Origin: Candidatus Poribacteria bacterium
Lineage (GTDB): Bacteria > Poribacteria > WGA-4E > WGA-3G
Length of the DNA: 56,050 nucleotides
NCBI GenBank assembly: GCA_022820835.1
Contig: JAJEET010000033.1
Coordinates: 1 to 56,050, forward strand
Direction: 5' to 3'
In this document: piece by piece, positions 34,501-43,606 of the stretch
Layout: every line of letters starts with the position of its first letter
How positions within the stretch are numbered: the stretch's first letter is position 1
Position numbers and translations under genes: made by a program
The notes under the pieces: generated by a model
What the model was told of the DNA's origin: nothing
Database searches by the model: none
Seen by the model: only the letters and a program-made list of their open reading frames with translations

Positions 34501-37500
34501 CACAAAGACTCATCTCCCAAATTCAGCGGTTCTCGTTTCAACCCGGCGGCGGACAACAAACCCGATGGATACCCAAAAACTTTGAAGAGGCACAAGCCGG
34601 CGCACTCGTACAGTTGATAACGATCGCACAGCAACAACGCGAATTGACTGCGTTTATTGAACGTTTTGAAGTACAGGCTGATGCAGATCCGAAAAACGTA
34701 AAGCCCCTCGAAATATTGGTACAAATCTATACCTTGACCCAAAATACGGACAAAACTAAGGACACTATTGAACGGTTGGCCGCTGCATCACCCAACGATC
34801 CTGTCTATCAAAGCATGTGGTTGAGCCGCTCTATAGGGCAAGACAGCAATTATGAAACGTTAAAGAAGTCCCTTGATGAAATGAATGGACTAACCCCGGA
34901 AGCACGGTTCTGGTATATCGCGCAATACGCCAGTAATTTCCATCGACAGGGACAGAAAGAAGATGCCGAGAAACTCACAGCGGAATTTGAAAACGCCAAG
35001 GTGACGGACCTCAACACCGGTGCAATAATTGTTAATACGCTCGCGCAGATGGGCAAAACAGAGGCTGCCGAGAAAGTACTCGTCCAACTTCCAGTACCAA
35101 CACTCCCAACGACGCGACAACAGCCAGCACAGAACCCTTTATTGTCCGCCTTCGGTCAACTGGCATCCGCATCGCAGCAGTGGCAACAATATGAAGGTAT
35201 CTATCGAAACCTCGCGACGGCTTATCTTCGTGAGGGACAAAGGGACAAGAGTATCGGACTCTTCTGGACGTTCTTTGAGCAAACCAAGCCACAAGCGACC
35301 AACGTCCGAAGTGTTGCCGCCTTAGCATACTCGAATCGCTCTTACGCCGGTTACGCTGCACTACAGACAAACTATCCAGCACCGACGACCTACTACAATC
35401 AAAACCGCTTACAGTTCCTTCGGCGGACTTTCAGCCTGTTGTTGTCCCATAATCAACAGGATGCACTCTATAATAAATTACAGGCAGTGTTAAAGGCTGC
35501 AACAGGTAGAGATCGTATCTATCCGAGTTTGGCACTCAGTTACTGCTATTGGTGGCATGGACAACGGGACAAAGCACAAGAAACACTCTCCGCACTGCAA
35601 GCGGAATTCCCTGAAGACCTCACCCTCAAATTAAACACGGTTTTTGCCGCTATTCAGTCAGGACAACACGCGATAGCACTTAAATCGCTTGCCGGACTCG
35701 CCGAGGTTGATCCACGAAACCGAAAACAGTACTATGAACTCACGCTGCAGCTGGCAGCACAGGCGGGAGATACCGTCGCTGTACGCGAATTGATGACGAA
35801 AGTGCTCAATTCACCGAGTGGAGCTCGGGAACTTTATCAATTCTCGCGAACCCTCCAAGAACATGGATTCACACAACACGCGATTGCTATTGCCAAAAAA
35901 GCGATGAGCCTCGCGATGGGTGAAAGCGCCCCGAACTTCCTTGTAGACCTGAGCCAGCATTTAGACGACTTAGGACGCGGACAAGATGCCGCACGTATTG
36001 CCGAACGCGCCATGCGTTTCGCCAACCAGCGCGATCGATACGGGCGCACATTGTACGCATGGGACATGCAACGAGCCGTCCAGACCGCAGGACGTTCTAA
36101 AGGACTTAGAGAGCGTGAACCTAAATTGATTGCAGCTGCCCAGAAGGACCCGAACTCGTTTCAAGCACAAGTCAGGTTAGCAACATTCTACGAACAGACA
36201 AACCAAGTCCAAAAAGCGTCCGAAGCTTATGAAGCGGCGCTCTCCCTACGCCCCAAAGATAGCATGACACGCCAGCGATACGCCCAAATGTTAGAGCGGC
36301 GCGGGAATGCAAGCGACGCTGTAACCCAATACATGATACTCCTTAAAGAGAATCCGAACGCACTCGGTTCCAGCTATTATCAGGTCATGCAGGTTTTCTT
36401 TAAAGCAGGCAAGGTTGATGAACTCGTTTCGCTCGCCAAAGATATGATCGTTCCATCTGTCGGACTCAACTACGGCAACACCTTCGCAGAAGGCGTAGCA
36501 AGTCAGTGTCTCGAAAACAATAACCCTAAAGCAGCGATTGAACTTTATGAAAAGATCATTGCCGTACAGCCGAACCAGCCTTACACATACATCTCTTTAG
36601 CTTCCGCTTATGCCGCTACAGGCAATCGCGAAAAGGCGATCCAGTTCCTGCGCGAGAAATTGGAGGCACCGGATACAACGCTATCGCAAACCCCTCACCT
36701 ACAGGTACAGATTGTCTCAAAACTAACTGAGTTTTACAAAGTATCCGGTCAAATGGACGAGTTGCTAAAGGAGTATGAAGCAAAACTTACCGAGAAACCA
36801 GACGACATGTCGCTCCTCTACCTCGTCGCCTCAATGAAAATTGCAGCGGATGATCTCAAAGGGTCGGACACGCTCATTGACAAACTCCTTAATAATTCGG
36901 TACCAGTAGATACACACTGGTTGAACGATCTCGCGGATGCTTATCAAAGCGCGAACGACAAAGACCGGGCAATCCGTTTACTTGAGGCTGCAGCCGCGCA
37001 GATAAACTTACAAGATTCATGGCACCTCACAGAAACCTATCAGAGACTCGGAACAGCCTACGCCAAACAGGGAGAGAAAGAGAAGGCGCAAGACATATTC
37101 CGTAAAATGGGTACCGTCCGTTTGCTCCGAAGTAGCGGTGCCTATGAGAAAGAAACGGTCGCGAACACATATATGCAACACGAAATGTGGGATGATGCCG
37201 AAGCACTCTTCACCGAAATTATTAATGACTTCTCAACGCAAAAATGGGACCGGGATCAGGCACAGCGACAGCTGATGCAGATCAAGCAGCGACGCGATGG
37301 CATCGCGAAAACAAGCGTCACACCTGAGAAACCGGAGGAATTCAATGTTGCAACGCAACGGACGTTAGCGCAACAGTACGTCCAGCGCGACGAAATTAAA
37401 AAGGCTGTGAAAATTTACGAGCAACTTGCGGAAGTCATGCCTGAGGATCTTGAATCCCGCGCACAACTCGCAAATCTCTATTCACGCCAAAAGAAGCACG

Positions 37501-40500
37501 ATGCGTCGATAGATACTTGGAAAGCGTTGCTTGACATCGACCCGGAAAACACGAAGTATCAAGATGGACTCGTTGATACTTACCAAGCCGCTGATAAAAA
37601 CGTTGAAGCACTTGAACTCGCGCAGCAATACATCGAAGCGAACCCAGAGGATGGGGTCCATCACGTTAGACTTGCGAAACTCTATGCTGCCGAAGACCGA
37701 ATTAATGATGCCATTGAGGCTTATGATAAAGCCGCTGAACTTAATCCGAGCGATGGACAAGTCCATCGTCAATTAGGACAACTTTATCTCCGTAAAGGTG
37801 ACCTGGATGCCGCTGAAAAGGCATTCAAAGAAGCCATCCAATACACCGAAGAGTTCGAGCGTCGAAGTATTGAACGCCAACTCATGAACGTCTACAAGAG
37901 CCAAGGGAAATTGGAAGATATGCTAAAGCAGGCGGAAGAGGCGGGCACGATAACGTTTGAGATGCAACGAGAACGCGCAAAAAATTACAAGGACTCCGGT
38001 GAATTTGAGAAAGCGATTGAGACGTATAAGAAGGCTTTGGAGCTGACGACACAAAGTTACTATCGAAATGACATCACCAACGAGCTGCTGAAACTATACA
38101 TCCAGATCGGTGATAACGAATCGGCAATAGGAATCTATGAAAACCAGCCTCAGTCTGGTCCAATGGGTAGTTTCTCTATCAATATGAGTCCATCCGGTGG
38201 CGGTATTAAAATTCTGTCAGGTGGAGATGAAGCGCGCGCGACCCTGATTAACGCCTATAAAGATCACGGAAAACTTGAGGAATTGGAAACCATTTTTAAG
38301 AACAAACTTGAAACGGATGCACAGAACCCAGCGGTCCTTGGAATGGTTGCTGAAATTTATCGGAACGCACGCGATTATGAAAAGGCTGCGGAAGTATATC
38401 AAGCTCTCTGCAAAGCACAACCCGGTAACCTCAACAGTTTTTTCTATGCCGCTGCTGCGCTGCAGAAAAGCAACCAACCCGATCTCGCGCAAGAGATGCT
38501 CAGTCAGGCTGAGGTCGCACTTTCAACCAATCCACGCGCGCAATTCGATATGTTATTACTCATGACACTCGCCTCCATCTGTGTTGAGGAGGAACTGTAT
38601 GACTCAGCAATCAAACTCGCTGAAGACGCAATCGCTGTAAGCTCACGGATGGGCGGCGGCATTTCTGGGTTGACAGAGTATTTATACGGTATGCTTGGGA
38701 AAAGTTACCTCGGTACAAAACGCTACGAAGAAGCCGCTGATGCCTATAAGCAGATGGCGAACCTCGCCAGATTTGACCAGATGCGAGATATAGCGGAGGA
38801 GGGGATACGCCAAGCTTACACAGAAGGGAACCTACATGAAAAACAGATTCCGGAACAATTGCATAAAATTCAGGAAAACCCAAATGACCTTGATGCACAT
38901 TTCGCACTCGCTGAGAGTTACGAATTCAGTGAGAAGGTTGACGAGGCAATCACACAATACCAGAAAATTAGCGAACTTCAACCCGACGACGCACAGTGGC
39001 AGAAAAAAATTGGCGACCTCTATCAAAAACAGCGTCAGACCGATGAAATCGTCGAGGATACGGCATTGGATTTGCCCGGAAACGGGAGTTTTGTGGAAAT
39101 CGCTGATAGTGCTGCGCTGAACAATATCAGTCAACAGGTAACCGTGACGACTTGGATTAAACCGACCGATTTTCCGAATAGGTATACCCCTATTCTTTAC
39201 AAAGGCGATGAACGGACACCAGAGATCAGTAACCGAAGCTACGCACTCTGGCTACGAAACGATGGACGGATCCAATTCGCTGCATCGCCGAGTGGTGAGG
39301 CAGAAAAATTTGCCTTTTCACCACCGGGATCCATTACGCTCAACAAATGGCACCACGTCGCAGGTGTGGTTGATACTTCACAAAATATCGTAAAGATATA
39401 TATTGATGGTATTATGGTAGGGAGCAATGATTTTAGAGGGAATCAAAACATTTATGAGAGCAGCCTTCCAGTCCGAATCGGCGGTTCTCATGAAGAAGAA
39501 TGGGTAACGCATGCCTCGTTTATAGGACAAATCGATAGTGTTTCTGTCTGGAACGTCGCGCTAACAGAGGATGAGGTTCGTTCAAATATGAACGCTCGGT
39601 TGAAAGGAGACGAACCCGGCTTAGTCGCTTACTGGGAATTTGACGAAGAAATGGAAGGGCGTATCCGCGATGCGTCATCTAACAAAAGCGATGGCAAACT
39701 GGTCGGGAATGCTAAACTGGAACCTTACACCCGTCAAGTTGTAACTATTGCCAGCACAGAGCAATTAGCACAAGCAGCCGCAGCATATCAAAAGGCGGTT
39801 CACCTTGAGCCGACCTCTTATGAACTTTACAGTCTACTGGCACAAACCTATGTAAAATCAAATCGGTTACCAGAAGCCGAGGCGGTGTATCATCAGGCTT
39901 TGGACGCGTCTCTTGAAGAGAGCGAACACGAATCCGCAATCCGTAGTATCTGGAAACTTTACACTGACAAAAATCAGAAGGATAACGGAATTGCTGCCCT
40001 TGAAGCGTTAAAACCGAAAATGGGGACGAGTCCTGCTTTGCTTGAATTGTTAGGCGATGCTTACAAAGAGACGGGTGATACCGAAAAAGCAGATGCGTTA
40101 TATGCTGAGTGGTTAGCAGTTCGAGAGAAAGAGGCAAACCGTCGACAAAGTCCGGCGGGCTATCTCAGCCTGGCAAGAGAAATGCTCGACAGAGGGATTA
40201 TGCTCGACAAAGGGTTGGAATACGCCGAACGGGCATCGCAGATGAGCTCAGGAGCAAACTATACGGCAACATTAGCGCAGGCGTACGTTATCAATGGCAG
40301 ATATGAAGAGGCGTTGGAGCAACTCAAACGCGATCTAAACACTATGGAACAGGAAGCATTTGGACGTTGGTTGACTTCATGGATGTCTCGAACCGGTAAG
40401 CACGTTAAAGACAAAGGACGTTACGTCGAAATGTTGGATGAATTAGTGAATTCCGTGTCTGATAATCTGAGTGTCCCATTAGAGGTGCATCTTAAGCTGG

Positions 40501-41072
40501 CAGAATTCTGCAGTGAAAATGCCATGCCAGAGAAAGCGAAGAACTATGTTCAAAAAACAGGCGTTATCACTGAAGAGTCGTGGTTAATCCTCGGTCCGTT
40601 TGACAATACCAAAGGAGTCGGTTACGACACGGCATACATCGCAGAAGATGCAACACAGATCGACACAACCACAAAACACGACGGTGTAGATGGACAAATA
40701 AGTTGGCAAAGAAGCACCGATGCTACCTTAGACGGCTATATTGACCTTGGAGAGGATGTTAATTGGCGTGTCGCTTATGCATTCGCAACTGTTACCTCGC
40801 CTGATGAACGCGAGGCACAAATCCGTTTTGATAGCGACGACCAAGGGAAGGTATTTCTAAATGGCAGAGAGGTATTCACGAATACGAATGCCTATAGTGC
40901 CAGAATTGACCGTTATACGATTCCTGTGACGTTCAAGTCCGGCGAAAATAGCATCCTCGTCAAGGTCTGCAATGAGGAAGTGATGTGGAGATTCATTCTG
41001 CGGATTACGGATCCCAACGGAAAACCGTTTACGGATCTAAAAGTCAGCAGTTCTGACCCGGAATCTCGTTAG
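31527..41072 (+). CDS. Giant exported TPR protein with embedded LamG domain (3181 residues)
   Basis: The start is ATG 31527, six bases after AAGGAG. An N-terminal signal sequence (about 30 residues, hydrophobic CAIVACLFYFI, ending near SAQ) directs export. TPR repeats fill roughly residues 35-2490, with a Thr/Pro-rich linker near 965-985. A LamG/concanavalin-like domain (about 2511-2735) begins LDLPGNGSFVEI and contains KWHHVAGVVD and YWEFDE. More TPRs follow to about 3010, then a C-terminal beta-sandwich-like domain (WLILGPFDNTKG onward) resembling carbohydrate-binding modules. The length is extreme for a TPR protein. Likely roles are assembling large surface complexes or binding polysaccharide or host proteins. 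TPR proteins in sponge symbionts have been proposed as host-interaction factors; this is family knowledge, not proof. Confidence 0.92.
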   Translation: MFARNKCAIVACLFYFISCTLYFSAITSAQDTQDEKIIERYKLMLNRNPKEGSTFDRLYQFYLEDAGLDAMVTDYQAEAEAKPNDPNLQLILGHIHKRLGKDTETLAAYQRAVELASNDYYPRFALGQMYATLRRHEDAIRELTKAAELSEQTQAASPEELMAIYKTLGRAYFNRDRVDEAISAWTKISELDPENIFSRIELADLFREQQLYDQAVAQHEAIIALKTDDPYRICLSHREIGNIHEEKGDYEGAIQSYEAALVLTAPGNWIRKDLQHRITGIHAADGNWEGLIAHYNEKLQQTPNDPELIGLLAAAYIENQQPDEGIAAYQNALELVPTDTGLRLNLITAFRNAEKYEDAAAAYESLSEQLPDDFGIYRELGELYLQLDDEDKARATYQRMLARDPDNASTHLILAEIYANHEWIDDAIAAHQSALSIAPNNLDYIEYFGEFYFRQGDRAKSLETWNQMVDGDKAIAENYDRLAKLLESKARVLNSGTEAIAASRKAVALAPDVYRYREALAKRLLENRDYDEALAEYTEAAKLAPNEFFAEQMDNQRIEIFRRQGTLVEKIEGLEAALEKPDTASADTFTQYKQLVKMYLKLGNTTYALEVLMKAKNAQPDDVLVNRWLAEIYTLQGRREDANAAYTYLIEIDAANAREYYTNIARSYLEIMDFDAATDAAKQAIAHSPRNPEGHQMLAQIATQAADYQTAIDSFKQAIRLRPEATNIRSELAEIYKLSGNARQALEQYWRCWELSTSVSEKLAFVNPLSEVYYDLGRRGELEERLKQIATTNTADVAPVVALAEIYNMEGDLPNARFQLARALDRDRENPDLLAQLVKISLDLGDTQDALSYQQRLVKAQPNPTHRQRLGELLFDVGREQEAIQAWTKLLHTKNQPFEADIKLATLLIQHGLLDEAVSVLDRAAEKVTGTNTHIALYQLGAALVEMNEYDSARSHFQKVLDMPEPSQNTTTTAPRTTSGPPGINTDRFNLPQRLISQIQRFSFQPGGGQQTRWIPKNFEEAQAGALVQLITIAQQQRELTAFIERFEVQADADPKNVKPLEILVQIYTLTQNTDKTKDTIERLAAASPNDPVYQSMWLSRSIGQDSNYETLKKSLDEMNGLTPEARFWYIAQYASNFHRQGQKEDAEKLTAEFENAKVTDLNTGAIIVNTLAQMGKTEAAEKVLVQLPVPTLPTTRQQPAQNPLLSAFGQLASASQQWQQYEGIYRNLATAYLREGQRDKSIGLFWTFFEQTKPQATNVRSVAALAYSNRSYAGYAALQTNYPAPTTYYNQNRLQFLRRTFSLLLSHNQQDALYNKLQAVLKAATGRDRIYPSLALSYCYWWHGQRDKAQETLSALQAEFPEDLTLKLNTVFAAIQSGQHAIALKSLAGLAEVDPRNRKQYYELTLQLAAQAGDTVAVRELMTKVLNSPSGARELYQFSRTLQEHGFTQHAIAIAKKAMSLAMGESAPNFLVDLSQHLDDLGRGQDAARIAERAMRFANQRDRYGRTLYAWDMQRAVQTAGRSKGLREREPKLIAAAQKDPNSFQAQVRLATFYEQTNQVQKASEAYEAALSLRPKDSMTRQRYAQMLERRGNASDAVTQYMILLKENPNALGSSYYQVMQVFFKAGKVDELVSLAKDMIVPSVGLNYGNTFAEGVASQCLENNNPKAAIELYEKIIAVQPNQPYTYISLASAYAATGNREKAIQFLREKLEAPDTTLSQTPHLQVQIVSKLTEFYKVSGQMDELLKEYEAKLTEKPDDMSLLYLVASMKIAADDLKGSDTLIDKLLNNSVPVDTHWLNDLADAYQSANDKDRAIRLLEAAAAQINLQDSWHLTETYQRLGTAYAKQGEKEKAQDIFRKMGTVRLLRSSGAYEKETVANTYMQHEMWDDAEALFTEIINDFSTQKWDRDQAQRQLMQIKQRRDGIAKTSVTPEKPEEFNVATQRTLAQQYVQRDEIKKAVKIYEQLAEVMPEDLESRAQLANLYSRQKKHDASIDTWKALLDIDPENTKYQDGLVDTYQAADKNVEALELAQQYIEANPEDGVHHVRLAKLYAAEDRINDAIEAYDKAAELNPSDGQVHRQLGQLYLRKGDLDAAEKAFKEAIQYTEEFERRSIERQLMNVYKSQGKLEDMLKQAEEAGTITFEMQRERAKNYKDSGEFEKAIETYKKALELTTQSYYRNDITNELLKLYIQIGDNESAIGIYENQPQSGPMGSFSINMSPSGGGIKILSGGDEARATLINAYKDHGKLEELETIFKNKLETDAQNPAVLGMVAEIYRNARDYEKAAEVYQALCKAQPGNLNSFFYAAAALQKSNQPDLAQEMLSQAEVALSTNPRAQFDMLLLMTLASICVEEELYDSAIKLAEDAIAVSSRMGGGISGLTEYLYGMLGKSYLGTKRYEEAADAYKQMANLARFDQMRDIAEEGIRQAYTEGNLHEKQIPEQLHKIQENPNDLDAHFALAESYEFSEKVDEAITQYQKISELQPDDAQWQKKIGDLYQKQRQTDEIVEDTALDLPGNGSFVEIADSAALNNISQQVTVTTWIKPTDFPNRYTPILYKGDERTPEISNRSYALWLRNDGRIQFAASPSGEAEKFAFSPPGSITLNKWHHVAGVVDTSQNIVKIYIDGIMVGSNDFRGNQNIYESSLPVRIGGSHEEEWVTHASFIGQIDSVSVWNVALTEDEVRSNMNARLKGDEPGLVAYWEFDEEMEGRIRDASSNKSDGKLVGNAKLEPYTRQVVTIASTEQLAQAAAAYQKAVHLEPTSYELYSLLAQTYVKSNRLPEAEAVYHQALDASLEESEHESAIRSIWKLYTDKNQKDNGIAALEALKPKMGTSPALLELLGDAYKETGDTEKADALYAEWLAVREKEANRRQSPAGYLSLAREMLDRGIMLDKGLEYAERASQMSSGANYTATLAQAYVINGRYEEALEQLKRDLNTMEQEAFGRWLTSWMSRTGKHVKDKGRYVEMLDELVNSVSDNLSVPLEVHLKLAEFCSENAMPEKAKNYVQKTGVITEESWLILGPFDNTKGVGYDTAYIAEDATQIDTTTKHDGVDGQISWQRSTDATLDGYIDLGEDVNWRVAYAFATVTSPDEREAQIRFDSDDQGKVFLNGREVFTNTNAYSARIDRYTIPVTFKSGENSILVKVCNEEVMWRFILRITDPNGKPFTDLKVSSSDPESR

Positions 41073-41107
41073 TGACAAATACAAGAAATGTGGGTTTATT
41101 ACCAAGA

Positions 41108-41132
41108 TAGGCGCGGTTTCTAACCGCGCCTA
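41108..41132. terminator. Terminator-like hairpin after the giant gene
   Basis: TAGGCGCGGTT and AACCGCGCCTA form an 11-bp perfect stem with loop TCT, 36 bases after the stop codon. The core is the same as at 12933-12957. Confidence 0.55.
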
Positions 41133-41196
41133 CCGCTTACTGACCACTGATAGCTATGACGAAACCTATGACGAAACCTGTAAATAAGTGGACATC

Positions 41197-41223
41197 TTTG
41201 TAGCATAAACTTTTAGTTTGTGC
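41197..41223. repeat. TTTGTAGCAYAAACT repeat-family copy
   Basis: TTTGTAGCATAAACT, a TTT loop and AGTTTGTGC form a hairpin with one G-T pair. Related copies lie at 47197-47222 and 50524-50555. A 12-bp tandem duplication, CTATGACGAAAC twice, precedes it at 41154-41177. Confidence 0.6.
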
Positions 41224-41256
41224 CAGTGTGAATGCCCGTTAGTGGCATTCACACTG
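41224..41256. repeat. Hairpin, 13-bp perfect stem
   Basis: CAGTGTGAATGCC pairs with GGCATTCACACTG around a 7-base loop, directly after the preceding repeat. It may act as a terminator or be part of a repeat element. Confidence 0.55.
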
Positions 41257-41344
41257 TTTGAGAACGTCCAATTAATTCCAAGACCTACCATAACTGAATG
41301 CGAAAAATGAAAACCTGATTAAACTGGTATGATCAACAGGTTTG

Positions 41345-41353
41345 TGGTATAAT
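41345..41353 (+). promoter_or_regulatory. Extended -10 promoter
   Basis: TGGTATAAT is a consensus extended -10 box 56 bases before the start of the small membrane protein gene. No good -35 box is seen. Confidence 0.45.
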
Positions 41354-41409
41354 TTCTTTCAACAAAGATAAGACGACAACTTAACTTGCGTTTGCGGGAG
41401 GTTCAAGTG

Positions 41410-41784
41410 ATGTTTACTAACATTATTGCTGGTTTGAGTATTGCTGCCCATTTGGCTCTTATAGGGCTGCTGCTGTTTTTGTGCTTTCGGACGAAGTCAA
41501 AAGGTGTGATATTTATTAGCGTACTACTTCTTACAAGTGGGATTTTCGGTTCAATTTTTCAACACTTTTTCAATCCATACCTGGATCAATGGACAACCGG
41601 TGAGATCAGTAACTGGTTAACGCAAAGCATGACTCTTGGGGAATTCATATTGACAGTTTCCTATATAAAATCCTTCCTATACAAATCTTTATTTGTGATC
41701 GGTGTCTTTCTTATCTATAGAGAATGGAAACAAGGAAAATTCCGCTTCCCGCAACCTGAACCTCGTGAAGAACTCGCGGTTTAG
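41410..41784 (+). CDS. Small membrane protein, unknown function
   Basis: The 124-residue product has hydrophobic segments near 4-25, 32-50 and 80-103 and a short charged tail ending EPREELAV. No family is recognised. GGAGG (41397-41401) fits a start at ATG 41410 or GTG 41407. It precedes the AAA ATPase-PIN pair by 57 bases on the same strand, so it might be part of that unit, but nothing else ties it to them. Confidence 0.65.
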   Translation: MFTNIIAGLSIAAHLALIGLLLFLCFRTKSKGVIFISVLLLTSGIFGSIFQHFFNPYLDQWTTGEISNWLTQSMTLGEFILTVSYIKSFLYKSLFVIGVFLIYREWKQGKFRFPQPEPREELAV

Positions 41785-41841
41785 GAACGTGAAAGTCACA
41801 GGATATCAGAACTAAACGATGACTGTCGTGGAGATGACAAC

Positions 41842-43122
41842 ATGAAAATTACCCAATTCACAATGGAAAATGTCCGTTGTTTCAGCGAACGCCAGACGCT
41901 TGAAATCCGTCCGCTGACCTTTTTAGTTGGCGAAAACAGTACCGGCAAAACCACTGCATTGGCATGTTTTCATGTGTTAGCAAACTATTTGCGAGGTCAG
42001 GGAGTAGATTTTAATGCCGATCCCTATTCCATGGGAATCTTCAAGGATATTGTCAGGAACAGCAGACCAAAAAAGAAGATTTTTAAACTGGGATTTACTG
42101 TCGGTCCTGCTGAATGGATAGTTGAATTTGCTGACAGGATGGAAGGAATTGAGCCCTCCGTAACTTCGCTGAAACTAAAAACATCTGATGGCGAAATCGT
42201 TTTGAAACTTGAAAACAATCTAGTAAAGAGGCAATTTCGTTTAGTTTCCTTCGATAAAGAGCACAATTACTATAAAATAAATTGTAGCACTGACTTTTTG
42301 GACATGTTTTACACCGGATATCTTTTTCACCTCTTACACTTGTCCGAGGGAGACATTGAAGGGAAAGAGGCCTTAGTAAATTATTTGAAAACGCTCAAAA
42401 AGTCGAAAAATAGGCAATATAGTAATATTGGGTATTACCTATCTGTATTTAGGACATCACCAATTCGCTCACGCCCCAAACGCACCTACGACCCCACCCG
42501 GGAATTTGATGACCCAGAAGGCAGCGATGTCCCAATGTATTTAATGCAGATCAAAGCAACACATAAAGAGAGCTGGGAGGCACTCAAAGCACAATTAGTT
42601 GAATTTGGCAAGAGTTCCGGCTTATTTCAGAATATAGAGGTAAAAAACTTTGGAGGGACCTTAGGCGGACCATTCCAGCTGCGATTCAAAGTAAGGGGAC
42701 CTAATGCCAATATCATTGATACAGGCTACGGTGTGAGTCAAATTTTACCAATTTTAGTGCATATCTTGAGCTCCAATCCTCATGAAATGAATTTCTCTTT
42801 ATTACAACAACCTGAGGTCCACCTGCACCCACGGGCACAGGCGGAACTTTCGTCTTTATTCGTGAAATTGGCGAGCCAAAGCAACAAATCATTCATCGTA
42901 GAAACGCACAGTGACTACATGATCGACCGCGCCCGTATTGAAATTAGAAAGGGAAACATCAAACCCGAAGATGTATCCCTAATATACTTTGAACCAAAAG
43001 GAAATATTGTCAAGGTGCATAATATTGGTTTTGATAAAGACGCTAATATGACAGGTGTCCCACCTCATTATAGGCAATTTTTCCTGAAAGAATCTAAGCG
43101 ACTTATGGGATTTGAGAATTAA
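41842..43122 (+). CDS. AAA (ABC/OLD-like) ATPase, partner of a PIN nuclease
   Basis: The 426-residue protein is a stand-alone ATPase of the AAA_21/DUF3696 type. Walker A is GENSTGKT (30-37), a signature-like DTGYGVSQ precedes LLQQPEVHLHP (Walker B region, with Gln where many members have Glu), and an ETHSDYMI segment follows. There is no TOPRIM domain. Only two bases separate its stop from the PIN-nuclease start, which points to a two-gene toxin or defence module with the ATPase as sensor or regulator. GGAG lies nine bases before the ATG. Both genes look AT-richer than the flanking host genes, fitting horizontal transfer. Confidence 0.82.
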   Translation: MKITQFTMENVRCFSERQTLEIRPLTFLVGENSTGKTTALACFHVLANYLRGQGVDFNADPYSMGIFKDIVRNSRPKKKIFKLGFTVGPAEWIVEFADRMEGIEPSVTSLKLKTSDGEIVLKLENNLVKRQFRLVSFDKEHNYYKINCSTDFLDMFYTGYLFHLLHLSEGDIEGKEALVNYLKTLKKSKNRQYSNIGYYLSVFRTSPIRSRPKRTYDPTREFDDPEGSDVPMYLMQIKATHKESWEALKAQLVEFGKSSGLFQNIEVKNFGGTLGGPFQLRFKVRGPNANIIDTGYGVSQILPILVHILSSNPHEMNFSLLQQPEVHLHPRAQAELSSLFVKLASQSNKSFIVETHSDYMIDRARIEIRKGNIKPEDVSLIYFEPKGNIVKVHNIGFDKDANMTGVPPHYRQFFLKESKRLMGFEN

Positions 43123-43124
43123 AA

Positions 43125-43556
43125 ATGTGTGTGATTTTAGATACAAATACTTTTGGTAAGTTCAAAAACTCAGCAGACGAAGATATGGAGCCAGTATGGA
43201 AATGGTTGGATAACGGAAACGGCAAAATCGTCTACGCTAATATTAAAAAATTTGAAGATGAATGGGAAAGAGGAGGGATGAGCCATCTGAGAGACCAGAT
43301 GATGCGAGCAGGTCAACTCAAGTTGGTATCTGAAGGTGTACAGGAAAAAGCGGATGAACTGAAAGGTGAAATAGAATCAAATGACGAGCATATCATTGCA
43401 TTAGCCATAGTAGCAGGAGTAAAAGTGCTGGTATCTTACCGAGAAGGCGACAGAGATTTGTTTGACGATTTTAGGGATAGGAATTTGGTTGGTGGTAGAG
43501 TATATACACGAAAAGCACATGCCCAACGTATGCTCACTAAAGATACCTGTCCTTAA
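43125..43556 (+). CDS. PIN-domain-like nuclease
   Basis: The 143-residue protein begins CVILDTNTF, a PIN-type start with Asp6. Further acidic candidates for the metal site are Glu44 (KKFEDEW), Asp87 (SNDEHIIALA) and Asp109/Asp111 (REGDRDLF). PIN proteins are Mg-dependent RNases, as in VapC toxins, but no VapB-like antitoxin is present; the ATPase immediately upstream is the obvious partner. The start ATG is two bases after the ATPase stop. I do not recognise a named defence system with exactly this pair. Confidence 0.75.
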   Translation: MCVILDTNTFGKFKNSADEDMEPVWKWLDNGNGKIVYANIKKFEDEWERGGMSHLRDQMMRAGQLKLVSEGVQEKADELKGEIESNDEHIIALAIVAGVKVLVSYREGDRDLFDDFRDRNLVGGRVYTRKAHAQRMLTKDTCP

Positions 43557-43557
43557 A

Positions 43558-43597
43558 ACGCGGTAGTGCAAGGCATGGAAACCCCGCACTACCGCGT
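43558..43597. terminator. Bidirectional hairpin between convergent genes
   Basis: ACGCGGTAGTGC (43558-43569) and GCACTACCGCGT (43586-43597) form a perfect 12-bp stem with a 16-base loop, placed between the stop codons of the PIN gene and the ThDP enzyme gene. Confidence 0.7.
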
Positions 43598-43606
43598 AAT
43601 TCACCT

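Noticed and set aside
43125..43556. VapBC toxin-antitoxin pair
   Set aside because: The PIN protein has no small VapB-like partner; the adjacent gene is a 426-residue ATPase.
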